From contig NZ_LLXZ01000191.1 of assembly GCF_001440395.1 (NCBI RefSeq), positions 150,666 to 214,665 on the forward strand: a DNA stretch of 64,000 nucleotides, in the 5' to 3' direction. The stretch is from Bradyrhizobium jicamae. Lineage in GTDB: Bacteria > Pseudomonadota > Alphaproteobacteria > Rhizobiales > Xanthobacteraceae. A program made the position numbers and the translations under genes. The notes under the pieces are model-generated. The model was given only the letters and a program-made list of their open reading frames with translations, ran no database searches and had not been told where the DNA came from. Below, in pieces: positions 1 through 8,914 of this stretch; positions within the stretch are counted from its first letter, which is position 1; each line of letters starts with the position of its first letter.

Positions 1-477
1 GTGATCTGGCAGGAAGGTGATGTGCGCCACGAGGGCATGTCCGTCGAAACCGTGCTCCACGCAATTAAGGAGCGGGGGGCTCGCGCCACGCTGGCCGTCC
101 TCGACGCCTCTCGACGCAATCCCTATGAACGACGTTTCCGCTCCTACTCCCAAGGGCTTGCGCCAGTCAACGCGCCCAACAATACGCTTATCATCTCGTC
201 TAATACGCCCGGCAAGGTCGCCGATGACAGGGACGGCGAGCACAGCGTGCTCGTTACCGAGTTGCTCAATGAGCTCCATGCACACGTTAGCGCTGAAGGC
301 GTCTTCAACAAGACCCGTGTCGCCGTCTTTCGCGCCTCCAGTGGCGCGCAGATGCCGTCGGTATCCTCCTCGCTCTTGGAGGACGTGCACTTCAGTCCCA
401 GCAATGATCCCGATTTGACGACGGCGTCCATCGCGCCGATTACCACCGAAAACGCTTCGCTCGTAGCACAGAAGTAA
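1..477 (+). CDS. Caspase-fold (peptidase C14-like) protein, C-terminal part
   Basis: The reading frame is open from the first base, so the true start lies upstream of the window; 158 residues are visible. They match the C-terminal half of a caspase p20-like domain as found in bacterial caspase-family proteins. The segment that normally reads DACR-x-NPF is DASRRNPYERRFR here (residues 35-47), so the catalytic Cys is replaced by Ser37 (bases 109-111). The rest of the domain (hydrophobic strand LAVLD, then a TLIISSNTPG strand) is intact. The gene is clearly paralogous to the one at the right end of the window, with about half the residues identical by eye. It is probably a non-proteolytic caspase-fold protein; whether the His of the dyad is also lost cannot be seen. 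The C-terminus is short and unremarkable. Confidence 0.8.
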   Translation: MIWQEGDVRHEGMSVETVLHAIKERGARATLAVLDASRRNPYERRFRSYSQGLAPVNAPNNTLIISSNTPGKVADDRDGEHSVLVTELLNELHAHVSAEGVFNKTRVAVFRASSGAQMPSVSSSLLEDVHFSPSNDPDLTTASIAPITTENASLVAQK

Positions 478-787
478 AGCCACCAGCTCACAGAGAGCGA
501 TTGATTTCGCTCAGCTCTCGTCAGACGTTGCTTGGCTAAGCGGAAACCAGCTGCCTTGCGGATGCCTCCGCTGAACCTGTATGCTCGTGTGCGTATTTTG
601 CGCTTGTTGCACACGAGACCGCGGGTGCAGCGTGCACCCGGCATTCCCTGCGCCCTCTGACTGGAGGGTAGGAAATTCGATAGCAAGCCTCGGGCAAACA
701 GGCCGCGAGATCGTGAAGTCGTATCGTGCCCCAGCTACTCCACGCAAGACAGCGCGCCCCATTGTGACCCCTCATCTGCTAGATAGA
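478..787. other. Intergenic region with a probable dispersed-repeat remnant
   Basis: 310 bases without a convincing gene. The stretch from about 618 to 665 (cgggtgcagcgtgcacccgg followed by cattccctgcgccctctga) is self-complementary at its start, and I recognise it from memory as part of a repeat common in Bradyrhizobium and Rhodopseudomonas intergenic DNA. The frame of the downstream ligase is open back to 581, but that extension has no ligase similarity and overlaps this repeat, so it was not taken as coding. Confidence 0.4.
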
Positions 788-2383
788 ATGCCATCAGGCA
801 AAAGCGGTGGCGCAAGACCGCTGGAGACGGAGGAAGCTTTGTCCGTTCGCTATTACGACTGGATCGCGCATTTCGGCCGCCGCACGCCGGACAAGATTGC
901 GGCCATCGACCTCGCGAGCGACCGCCGGCTTTCCTATGCACAGTTCGACGCGCGCATCTCGCGTCTTGCCACCCATCTGCGCGACGCGCTCGGCGTCAAG
1001 CGCGGCGACCGCGTCGCGGTGCTGGCGCTCAATACGACCGATACGCTGGAGGTCCAGTTCGCCTGCGGCCGTCTTGGTGCGGTGTTCCTGCCGCTGAATA
1101 CGCGGCTTACGGTTCCCGAACTGCAGTTCATCGTCGGCGACGCCTCGCCGAGCGTGATGATCCACGACACCGATCTTGCCGAAATGGCGCTGACGGTCGC
1201 CAAGCTCTGCAACGTGTCGTCGACACTGCTGCTCGGCGCCGGTGGCAGCTATGAAGCTGCGATCGCCGCCTCGAAGCCGCTCGACAAATTCGAACTCGTC
1301 ACCCACGACGATATCTCGACCATCATGTACACGTCAGGCACCACGGGCCTGCCAAAGGGCGCGATCATCACCCATGGCATGACGTTCTGGAACTGCGTCA
1401 ATCTCGGCGGCCCCGCCTACGTCTCGCCGTCGACGGTGTTGCTCACCGTGCTGCCGCTGTTTCATACCGGCGGGCTCAATTGCTACACCAACCCGGTGCT
1501 TCATGCCGGCGGCACCGTGCTGATCATGCGCGGGTTCGATCCCGGTGTGGCGCTGCAACTGATCAGCGATCCATCATGGGGCATTACCCAGTTCTTCGGG
1601 GTACCGTCGATCTACCAGTTCATGGCGCAGCACCCTTCGTTCGCGACGTCCGACTTCAGCCGCCTCGTGATCGGCGGCGTCGGCGGCGCGCCGATGCCGG
1701 TGCCGCTCCTGAAAGTGTGGGAGGAACGCGGCGTCGCCCTGCAACAGGGTTATGGCATGACCGAGACGTCGCCGGCGGTGCTGGCGCTCGACCGCGAGGA
1801 CGCCGCGCGCAAGGCCGGCTCCTCCGGCAAGCCGGTGCTGCATACGGAAGTACGGATCGTGCGCCCTGATGGGACCGATGCGGATGTCGGCGAGCTCGGT
1901 GAACTCTGGGTCAGGGGGCCGAACGTCACGCCCGGGTACTGGAACCGGCCGGACGCCAACCAGTCCTCCTTCACCGACGGCTGGCTGCACACCGGCGACG
2001 CCACGCGCATCGACGAGGAAGGGTTTTATTACATCGTCGACCGCTGGAAGGACATGTACATTTCCGGCGGCGAAAACGTCTATCCGGCCGAAGTCGAGAG
2101 CGTGCTGCATCAGCTCCCCGCCATTGCCGAGGCTGCCATCATCGGCGTGCCCAACGAGCAATGGGGCGAGGTCGGCATGGCGATCGTGGCGGTGAAGCCG
2201 GGCCATACGCTGACGCCGGCCGAAATTCACGCCCACTGCGCGGCCAATCTGGCGCGGTTCAAATGTCCAAGGCTGATCGAGTTCGTCGATGCGCTCCCGC
2301 GCAATGCGACGGGAAAGATTCACAAGCCGACGCTGCGACAGAAATTCAACGCGTCAAAGGCCACCGACAAGCTGGCTTCGTAA
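788..2383 (+). CDS. Class I adenylate-forming acyl-CoA ligase (long-chain fatty-acid CoA ligase type)
   Basis: 531 residues, a full-length ANL-superfamily enzyme that activates a carboxylic acid with ATP to the acyl-adenylate and then to the CoA thioester in the cytoplasm. Diagnostic motifs are present in order: the Ser/Thr/Gly-rich P-loop TIMYTSGTTGLPKG starting near residue 178, YGMTET near 322, the GWLHTGD hinge-side motif, and the C-terminal GKIHK with the adenylation Lys near 510. The substrate cannot be deduced. The ATG at 788 was chosen because similarity to the family begins just after it, although the frame stays open upstream and no good ribosome site is visible. Its stop abuts the stop of the convergent HTH gene with no spacing. 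Confidence 0.88.
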   Translation: MPSGKSGGARPLETEEALSVRYYDWIAHFGRRTPDKIAAIDLASDRRLSYAQFDARISRLATHLRDALGVKRGDRVAVLALNTTDTLEVQFACGRLGAVFLPLNTRLTVPELQFIVGDASPSVMIHDTDLAEMALTVAKLCNVSSTLLLGAGGSYEAAIAASKPLDKFELVTHDDISTIMYTSGTTGLPKGAIITHGMTFWNCVNLGGPAYVSPSTVLLTVLPLFHTGGLNCYTNPVLHAGGTVLIMRGFDPGVALQLISDPSWGITQFFGVPSIYQFMAQHPSFATSDFSRLVIGGVGGAPMPVPLLKVWEERGVALQQGYGMTETSPAVLALDREDAARKAGSSGKPVLHTEVRIVRPDGTDADVGELGELWVRGPNVTPGYWNRPDANQSSFTDGWLHTGDATRIDEEGFYYIVDRWKDMYISGGENVYPAEVESVLHQLPAIAEAAIIGVPNEQWGEVGMAIVAVKPGHTLTPAEIHAHCAANLARFKCPRLIEFVDALPRNATGKIHKPTLRQKFNASKATDKLAS

Positions 2384-3154
2384 CTATCCCTGCACGAACA
2401 GCGCGAACGATTCATCCGTCGTTCGCCGCAAATGCTGACGGTACAGCGCATAATTGGGATCGTCGGAGGAGATCCTGCCAAAGGTCGGGTTAGCCACCAT
2501 CTTGATCGGCAGATAGGCGATCGGTGCCGCGATCGGCGTCAGCAACGAGCCGCGACCCGCGAGCAGCGTCGTGATGATCCCGTACATCTCACCTGAAATC
2601 GCCAGGTGCGCCACCGTGATCAGGCGATGCTGGCCGTGCCTATTGGTGACGAGATAGATGTGTCTCGACTGGTTCGGCACCGCGACTTCGCCGAACTGGG
2701 TGAAGGCCGCGTCCTGACGTTCGCTCTCGTGAAACACCAGCGATGACGCCGCGGCATCCCAGGTGATCTCGGTGCGGTAGGCGAAGATCGCGTCCTTGTC
2801 GCCGAACGACGGCCGCACCGTGACATAGGTTCCTTCGATCCACGCCACCGCACGGCGCGAATAGGCGCCGAGGCTATCGGGCGCTACCTCGCCGTTGACG
2901 GCAGCGACCGGCGCTAGCGCCTCCGACGTCTTGCGCAGGGAAACGCCGAGCGCCTGTTCGAGGCGGACGGTGGTGGCCAGCGTGAACGGGCGGCGGCCGC
3001 CCAGCACCTTTTCCAGCGTCGAAAGGCTGAGTTTTGCGAGTTCGGCCAGAGACTGCCGGGAGATGCGGCGACGGGCGAGCTCTTCGCGAATGGTGTCGGC
3101 AATCTGCCGGCTCTGCTCGGCGGAAAGCTGCTTGTCCGGCACTGGCATCGTCAT
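2384..3154 (-). CDS. Helix-turn-helix (XRE/Cro type) transcriptional regulator
   Basis: 256 residues. The N-terminal 65 residues form a Cro/CI-type HTH (IADTIREELARRRISRQSLA, then a STLEKVLGGRRPF recognition region). The remaining 180 residues are a separate domain I cannot name, with alternating strands and an FxLFVQG C-terminus; it may sense a ligand. The ATG at 3154 lies behind GGAGTTGAAGCAGGG; a second ATG six bases on is equally possible, and the frame is open further upstream without HTH similarity. It is convergent with the acyl-CoA ligase and divergent from the sortase-target gene, with about 180 bases between them. A regulatory link to either neighbour is only inference. Confidence 0.75.
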   Translation of the reverse strand: MTMPVPDKQLSAEQSRQIADTIREELARRRISRQSLAELAKLSLSTLEKVLGGRRPFTLATTVRLEQALGVSLRKTSEALAPVAAVNGEVAPDSLGAYSRRAVAWIEGTYVTVRPSFGDKDAIFAYRTEITWDAAASSLVFHESERQDAAFTQFGEVAVPNQSRHIYLVTNRHGQHRLITVAHLAISGEMYGIITTLLAGRGSLLTPIAAPIAYLPIKMVANPTFGRISSDDPNYALYRQHLRRTTDESFALFVQG

Positions 3155-3337
3155 CCCTGCTTCAACTCCCCCCACTGTACCAGACGCACAATCCATCACA
3201 AACCCGCACAAAACCGCCCCGGTCGTGACGGCGCGCGGTGGCCGGCGACGGAACAAGGCCGATCATTCCGCTCGCGCCACATCGCTGAATTCCACACCCT
3301 CGCACCACGGCGAAATCGCCGTTCGGGAGTGAGCGAC

Positions 3338-5611
3338 ATGACGACGTCAGACGAAATTGAGGCCGACAAACGCCGCGAACAGCCCAGCCTGATCAGGCTG
3401 GTGCTGTTCTTCGTGATGCAGGGCGTTGCCGTAATCCTGGTCGGATTTGCGGCATTATTTTTGAGCTTTGAGCCGGCTTGGTCGACGGAGCGCCTGCAGT
3501 CGGCGTTCCTCAAGCCGGGCGACGCCCGCGCCGGCTCGCTGCTGCTGAAGATCGACGAAGGCTATGCCGATGCTTCGCGGCTCGGCGTCGATGTCGATCT
3601 CACCGTATCCGGCCCCACCGTTCGCGCCCGCGTCACGCAGATCTTTCGCAACCCGTCGAAGGACTGGGTCGAGGCGATCTATGTCTATCCGTTGCCGGCG
3701 GGCGGCGCAGTCGACTCGCTGAAGATGGTGATCGGTGATCGCGTCGTGGTCGGCGACATCAAGGAGCGGCAGCAGGCCAAGATCATCTACGAACAAGCGA
3801 AGCAGAGCGGACATAAGGCGGCGCTGACCGAACAGGAACGGCCGAACATCTTCACCAACTCTGTCGCCAATATCGGCCCCGGCGAAACCATGCTGGTGCA
3901 GATCGAGTATCAGGAGCCTGTCGCACAATCCGGCGGCGAATTCTCGCTGCGGGTGCCGATGGTGGTTGCCCCGCGCTACAATCCGGCGCCCGTCGTGCAG
4001 AGCGTCGATTTCAAGCCCGATGGCGGCGGCTGGGGTTCGGCCAAATCCGATCCCGTGCCGGATCGCGACCGCATCTCGCCTGAAGTGCTCGACCCCGCCA
4101 CCAACGCGCCTGTTAATCCGACCCGCATCACCGTGCGGCTGCAGGCCGGCTTCCAGCTCGGGGAGGTCAGGAGCCACCACCACGCGATCAAGACCGAGAA
4201 GCCTGACGCCAGCACGAGCATCATCCGCCTTGCCGAAGGCCCGGTGCCGGCGGATCGCGATTTCGAACTGACCTGGAAACCCGCGGCGGAGAAGGCGCCG
4301 TCGGTCGGTCTGTTCCGCGAGCATGTCGGCGACAGCGATTACCTGCTGGCGTTCGTCACACCGCCCGCAGTCGAGCAGGCGCAGCAGAAGCCAATGCCGC
4401 GCGAAGTGATCTTCGTGATCGACAATTCCGGCTCGATGGGCGGTGTCTCGATCATCCAGGCCAAGGCCAGTCTCATCTATGCGCTTGGCCGCCTGCAGCC
4501 CGCCGACCGCTTCAACGTGATCCGCTTCGATCACACCATGGATGCGCTGTTTTCTTCAGCAGTGCCGGCGGACAAGGAGCATATCGGCCGAGCCACCTCT
4601 TTCGTCGGCGCGCTGCAGGCCAATGGCGGCACTGAAATGGTGCCGGCGATGCGCGCGGCTTTGTCCGACAACAGCGGCGATGCCGGGTACGTCCGCCAGG
4701 TCGTGTTCCTGACCGACGGCGCCATCGGCAACGAGCAGCAATTGTTCGAAACCATCAGCGCGCTGCGCGGCCGCTCGCGCGTCTTCATGGTCGGCATCGG
4801 CTCGGCGCCGAATACCCACCTGATGACGCGCGCCGCCGAACTCGGCCGTGGCACCTTCACCCATATCGGCGCGGTCGAGCAGGTCGAGGAGCGCATGCGC
4901 GGGCTGTTCGCCAAGCTGGAGAATCCGGCGGTCACCAATCTGACCGCGAAGTTCTCCGAGGCCACGGCCGACATTACGCCGGTTGCAATTCCGGATGTCT
5001 ACCGCGACGAGCCGCTGGTGCTGGCCGCAAAACTCGACAAGCTCGCCGGCTCGGTCGAGATCAAGGGCCGCATCGGCGATCGCCCCTGGACCGTCATCCT
5101 TCCGCTGGCAAATGCGGCCGAAGGCAAGGGCCTGTCAAAACTCTGGGCGCGGCGCAAGATCGCGGATGCCGAAGTTGCGCGCACCACGCGGCAGGCGAGT
5201 CCGGAAGATGCCGACAAGGCCATCCTCGCGCTGGCGCTCGAGCATCAGCTTGTCACGCGGCTGACCAGCCTGGTCGCCGTCGACAAGACGCCGAGCCGTC
5301 CGCAGGGCGAGCCGCTCAAGGTTTCGGAACTGCCGATCAACCTGCCCGCGGGCTGGGACTTTGAAAAGGTGTTCGGCGAGCGCCCGCGCATTCCCGCAAC
5401 ACCGACAGAGCGGCGTGCCGATACGGAAGAGGCGCGGGTTCAGGTCGCGGCGCTGAAGCGGGTGCAGCCTGTTGTCACCCAGGCGCCCAACACGGTGACG
5501 CTGCCGAAGACGGCAACCGACGCCGAGTTGAAGATGATTGCCGGTGTGATCCTGCTCACTTTCAGCCTGATCCTGTTGGTGTTCAATCGACGTCAGATGT
5601 CACGATGTTGA
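3338..5611 (+). CDS. VIT and vWA domain protein with C-terminal sorting signal (proteobacterial sortase target)
   Basis: 757 residues. A hydrophobic membrane segment (about residues 18-45) is followed by a VIT domain (about 70-200, with IFRNPSKDWVEAIYVYPLP), then a vWA domain whose MIDAS motif DNSGSMG begins at Asp362, then a long extracytoplasmic tail. The C-terminus has LPKTAT at 722-727, a hydrophobic span at about 734-752 and a final NRRQMSR basic tail, which is the tripartite layout of a sortase signal. This matches the family known as marine proteobacterial sortase target protein, and a class GN sortase follows directly. ATG 3338 is preferred over GTG 3329 because GGGAG sits 9 bases upstream. 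The protein is presumably membrane- or envelope-anchored; its ligand is unknown. Confidence 0.88.
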   Translation: MTTSDEIEADKRREQPSLIRLVLFFVMQGVAVILVGFAALFLSFEPAWSTERLQSAFLKPGDARAGSLLLKIDEGYADASRLGVDVDLTVSGPTVRARVTQIFRNPSKDWVEAIYVYPLPAGGAVDSLKMVIGDRVVVGDIKERQQAKIIYEQAKQSGHKAALTEQERPNIFTNSVANIGPGETMLVQIEYQEPVAQSGGEFSLRVPMVVAPRYNPAPVVQSVDFKPDGGGWGSAKSDPVPDRDRISPEVLDPATNAPVNPTRITVRLQAGFQLGEVRSHHHAIKTEKPDASTSIIRLAEGPVPADRDFELTWKPAAEKAPSVGLFREHVGDSDYLLAFVTPPAVEQAQQKPMPREVIFVIDNSGSMGGVSIIQAKASLIYALGRLQPADRFNVIRFDHTMDALFSSAVPADKEHIGRATSFVGALQANGGTEMVPAMRAALSDNSGDAGYVRQVVFLTDGAIGNEQQLFETISALRGRSRVFMVGIGSAPNTHLMTRAAELGRGTFTHIGAVEQVEERMRGLFAKLENPAVTNLTAKFSEATADITPVAIPDVYRDEPLVLAAKLDKLAGSVEIKGRIGDRPWTVILPLANAAEGKGLSKLWARRKIADAEVARTTRQASPEDADKAILALALEHQLVTRLTSLVAVDKTPSRPQGEPLKVSELPINLPAGWDFEKVFGERPRIPATPTERRADTEEARVQVAALKRVQPVVTQAPNTVTLPKTATDAELKMIAGVILLTFSLILLVFNRRQMSRC

Positions 5612-5715
5612 CGTCGGCTGAAAGGAGGAGGCCCCCCTACCTTCTCTTTCCAGTGCGCGCGCGGCTCCGCCCGTCCCCCCAAGGCCGCGCGCGCCCCCTT
5701 TTTCTTCCCCACAGA

Positions 5716-5802
5716 CGTCATTGCGAGGAGCGAAGCGACGAAGCAATCCATCTCTCCGCATACGCGGCCCAATGGATTGCTTCGCTTCGCTCGCAATGAC
5801 GG
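5716..5802. repeat. Dispersed palindromic repeat, family A, copy 1
   Basis: Imperfect inverted repeat. The left arm is cgtcattgcgaggagcgaag and the right arm is its near-complement ending gcgaagcgaa...cgcaatgacgg, with a short variable centre. Copies with the same arms lie at 41926-42005 and 52227-52310. This copy sits between the sortase target and the sortase. Confidence 0.85.
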
Positions 5803-5813
5803 AGGTGCCCACA

Positions 5814-6392
5814 ATGCCCCGCTTTATCCTCCCTCTCCTTCTCGCCATCATCGGCCTGATCCTGTTCGGCCAGGGCGCCTACATCCACGCCAAGGCGCTG
5901 GTTGCACAGGTGCTGCTGGAACGCGCATTCGAGAAAACCATCGCTACCGGGCGCGAAACAAAACCGTGGTCATGGGCCGACACGTGGCCGGTCGCGCGCA
6001 TCGAGGTGAAGCGGATCCATGCCAGCACCATCGTGCTCGCAGGCAGCAGCGGCCAGGCGCTCGCCTTCGGCCCGGGTCATGTCGAACGGACGCCGGATGC
6101 CGGCGAACGCGGCGTCGCCGTCTACTCGGCGCATCGCGATACGCATTTCGCTTTCCTGAAGCACGTCGTCACGGGTGATGAAATCGAGGTGACGCGAAGC
6201 GACGGCAAGCGCTTTCGCTACCGGGCCGATGCGACCTCGGTGGTGCGCTTCGATGCTTCCGGCATCGATCCGCTCGCGGATGGATATCATCTGGTGCTGT
6301 CGACCTGCTGGCCATTCGAGGCGCTGACACCTGGGCCGGAACGCTATCTTGTGCACGCCACCATGATTGAGTCCGCACTGCAGCCGCACTGA
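5814..6392 (+). CDS. Class GN sortase (transpeptidase)
   Basis: 192 residues, a typical length. An N-terminal membrane anchor (FILPLLLAIIGLILFGQGAY) precedes a sortase beta-barrel. Catalytic residues are visible: His107 in YSAHRDTHF, Cys165 in LSTCWPF, and an Arg shortly after in GPERYLVHA. Sortases cleave an LPxT-type signal and transfer the protein to an amine. In Gram-negative bacteria this class is usually encoded beside a single dedicated target, which is exactly the arrangement here, 202 bases downstream of the LPKTAT protein. ATG 5814 follows GGAGGTGCCCACA. The frame is open upstream through repeat family A, but that part is not sortase-like. Confidence 0.9.
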   Translation: MPRFILPLLLAIIGLILFGQGAYIHAKALVAQVLLERAFEKTIATGRETKPWSWADTWPVARIEVKRIHASTIVLAGSSGQALAFGPGHVERTPDAGERGVAVYSAHRDTHFAFLKHVVTGDEIEVTRSDGKRFRYRADATSVVRFDASGIDPLADGYHLVLSTCWPFEALTPGPERYLVHATMIESALQPH

Positions 6393-6467
6393 ATTCTCCG
6401 CCAGCCGGGATATCGTGCGCGGCGCGAATGGCGCTGCGCGCGCAACGCGTGTTGCCACCCCTGCCAA

Positions 6468-6495
6468 GTCTCAATAAAAAGGTCTCAATAAAAAG
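6468..6495 (+). repeat. 14-base tandem duplication upstream of the acyl-CoA synthetase
   Basis: Two exact head-to-tail copies of gtctcaataaaaag at 6468-6481 and 6482-6495, then gtcgcaat. The duplication is A-rich in a GC-rich background and about 80 bases before the start codon at 6578, so it may lie in the promoter or leader. Confidence 0.7.
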
Positions 6496-6577
6496 GTCGC
6501 AATCATAAGAGGTCATGGCGCAGCGTTCGCCGACGAACGTCGACGGCCAAAGAAACAACAAAGTTTAAGGGATATCC

Positions 6578-8797
6578 ATGGACGCTCAGGCAAGCACCGC
6601 GCATCACGCCGAACAATGGTCGCCCTCGCCTGACGCCAGCGACCTCGTCAAGAGCATCCATGCGATGCTGCACCCGCGCAATATCGTGCTGGTCGGCGCC
6701 ACCGACAAGCCCGGCAACTATGCCGAGCGCATCTGGAACAATCTGATCAAGTACAAATACGAAGGCGGGTTGTTTCCGGTCAACGCCAAGCGCGAAACCA
6801 TCTGGGGCGTGCCCTGCTACAAGGATTTTGCGAGCCTCCCCGAAAAGCCCGATCATGTGCTGGTGCTGGTGCCGGCGCGTTTTGCCGTGCAGGTGATCCG
6901 TGACGCCGCGGCGGCCGGCGCGCGCTCCGCCACCATCGTCACCTCGGGCTTCAGCGAGTTGCAGGACGAGGAAAGCCAGCGTCTTGCGGTGGAGCTGAAG
7001 CAGGCCGTGAAAGAGACCGGCCTTGCCGTCACCGGCCCGAACTGCCTCGGCAATTTGAGCGCGGGCGAAAAGCTGTTCACCAATATCGACGACCGCATCG
7101 TCACCATGGAAGCGGGTCCCGTGGCGATCGTCGGGCAATCCGGCGCGATCGTGATGGCGATCCGCCAGACGCTGGAAGATCGCGGCGTCGGCGTCGGCTA
7201 CATGGTGACGACCGGCAACGAGACCGGGCTCGAAACGCCCGACCTGATGGCCTATTTCGCCGCCGATCCCTCGATCCGCGTCATCGTCGTCTATCTGGAA
7301 GGCGTGCGGAACACGAAAGTGTTCCGCGAGGCCTGCAAGGCCGCGCGCGCTGCAGGCAAGCCGGTGATCGCGCTCAAGCTCGGCGCCTCCGAAGGTGGCC
7401 GCGCCGCCGCGATGGCGCATACCGGCGCGCTCGCCGGCTCGATCGAAACCTTTGACGCGATCTCGACCCGCGAGGGTGTGATCCGCGTCCGCGGATTGGA
7501 CGAACTGATCGAGACCACCGAGTGTTTCGTCCATGCCGATCCGCCCAAGGGCAACCGTCTCGCGGCCGTGTCGCTGTCCGGCGGCAAGCGCGGCCTCTTG
7601 ATCGACGCGTTCTATTCGGCCGGCATGAACTTCGCGCCGCTCAGCGCGAATGCGACAGCCCAACTGGCGCAGATGCTCGGCCCCGGCAGCATCGTCGGCA
7701 ATCCGCTCGATGCCGGCTTTGCCGCCGTCGTCGATCCTTCCGTCTACATGAAGTCGATCAAGATCATGATCGACGATCCCGACACCGACATCGTCATCAT
7801 CGACGCCGAACTGCCCAAGGCGCCACATGAACTGCGCGAGCGCAATCTGCGGATCGTCAACGAGATGGCGGGCGATGCCAACAAGCCCGTGGTCTATATC
7901 AGCGCGATGTCGATCGGCTTCACCGAGTTCACCAAGGCGCTGCGCAAGTCATTGCCGAACATCGCGGTCATGCAGGGCCTCGACCGCGCTGTCGGTGCGA
8001 TCAAATCGCTGATCGAGTATTCCTCGCTGCGCAAGGAAGTGCCCGACATCGTGTCGAGCTCGAAGGCTTCCGCGCGCGCGATGCTGGAGAAGACGCTCAA
8101 GGCCGCGGGCGGCGCCGCGGCGCTGGACGAGGTCGCGTCGAAGAAGCTGCTCAAGGCTTACGGTATCCCGGTCTCCAAGGAAGAGATCGCTCAGACGGCG
8201 CCAGAGGCGGTGAAGATCGCCAAGAAGATCGGCTTTCCCGTCGTCGCAAAGGTCGTCAGCGCCGACATCCTGCACAAATCGGACATCGGCGGCGTGGTCT
8301 TGAACCTCAACAGCCCGGCCGAGGTGAAGAAGGCGTTCAACGACATCACCGCACGGGTGAAGAAGATCAAGAGCAAGCCGAAGCTCGAAGGCATTCTGAT
8401 CGCGCAGCAGGTCAAGGCCGACCTCGAGCTCGTGGTCGGCGCCTCGCTCGACGCCGAGATGGGGCCGGTGGTGTTGTTCGGCACCGGCGGCGTCGATATC
8501 GAACTGCTGAAGGACGTCGCGCTTGCCGGCGCGCCGCTGGACGAGGCCGAGGCGAAGCAGTTGATCGCCAAGACCAAGGCCGGCGTGAAGATGAAGGGCT
8601 ATCGCGGCAAGCCGGCGCTGCACGAGGCTTCCGCCGTGAAGGCGTTGGTCGGCCTGTCCAATCTGATGGCGGATGCCGACACCCGCATCGCCTCGATCGA
8701 TGTGAATCCATTTTTGATCAACAGCAAGCTCGGCGTCGCCGTCGACGGCCTGATCGTGCTCAACAACGCCGCCGCGAACAAGGCGGCGGGGCATTAG
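6578..8797 (+). CDS. NDP-forming acetyl/acyl-CoA synthetase family protein (fused alpha-beta)
   Basis: 739 residues in the order expected for the fused ADP-forming acyl-CoA synthetase family: a CoA-binding Rossmann domain (about 30-125, NIVLVGATDKPGNYA), succinyl-CoA-ligase-like domains (about 165-480, GQSGAIVMAI; AMAHTGALAGS with His281 as the likely phosphohistidine), and a C-terminal ATP-grasp domain (about 500-735, FPVVAKVVSADILHKSDIGG). The reaction is interconversion of acyl-CoA plus NDP plus phosphate with acid plus CoA plus NTP; the substrate is not evident. AAGGGATATCC precedes the ATG. It stands alone, with a palindromic repeat right after its stop. Confidence 0.85.
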   Translation: MDAQASTAHHAEQWSPSPDASDLVKSIHAMLHPRNIVLVGATDKPGNYAERIWNNLIKYKYEGGLFPVNAKRETIWGVPCYKDFASLPEKPDHVLVLVPARFAVQVIRDAAAAGARSATIVTSGFSELQDEESQRLAVELKQAVKETGLAVTGPNCLGNLSAGEKLFTNIDDRIVTMEAGPVAIVGQSGAIVMAIRQTLEDRGVGVGYMVTTGNETGLETPDLMAYFAADPSIRVIVVYLEGVRNTKVFREACKAARAAGKPVIALKLGASEGGRAAAMAHTGALAGSIETFDAISTREGVIRVRGLDELIETTECFVHADPPKGNRLAAVSLSGGKRGLLIDAFYSAGMNFAPLSANATAQLAQMLGPGSIVGNPLDAGFAAVVDPSVYMKSIKIMIDDPDTDIVIIDAELPKAPHELRERNLRIVNEMAGDANKPVVYISAMSIGFTEFTKALRKSLPNIAVMQGLDRAVGAIKSLIEYSSLRKEVPDIVSSSKASARAMLEKTLKAAGGAAALDEVASKKLLKAYGIPVSKEEIAQTAPEAVKIAKKIGFPVVAKVVSADILHKSDIGGVVLNLNSPAEVKKAFNDITARVKKIKSKPKLEGILIAQQVKADLELVVGASLDAEMGPVVLFGTGGVDIELLKDVALAGAPLDEAEAKQLIAKTKAGVKMKGYRGKPALHEASAVKALVGLSNLMADADTRIASIDVNPFLINSKLGVAVDGLIVLNNAAANKAAGH

Positions 8798-8806
8798 GCC
8801 CGAAAG

Positions 8807-8902
8807 CCGTAGGGTGGGCAAAGCGAAGCGTGCCCACCATTCAGTACATCGACTTGGAAAGATGGTGGGCACGGCGCTAACGCGCCTTTGCCCACCCTAC
8901 GG
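8807..8902. repeat. Dispersed palindromic repeat, family B, copy 1
   Basis: Long inverted repeat. The left arm is ccgtagggtgggcaaagcga and continues to gtgcccaccat; the right arm starts atggtgggcac and ends ttgcccaccctacgg. The same arms recur at 50017-50107. It lies between convergent genes, so it could act as a bidirectional transcription stop. Confidence 0.85.
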
Positions 8903-8914
8903 CACCGCGCAAGC

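Noticed and set aside
6503..7828. 441-codon minus-strand open frame
   Set aside because: Antisense to the acyl-CoA synthetase, rich in His, Asp and Arg without domain motifs.
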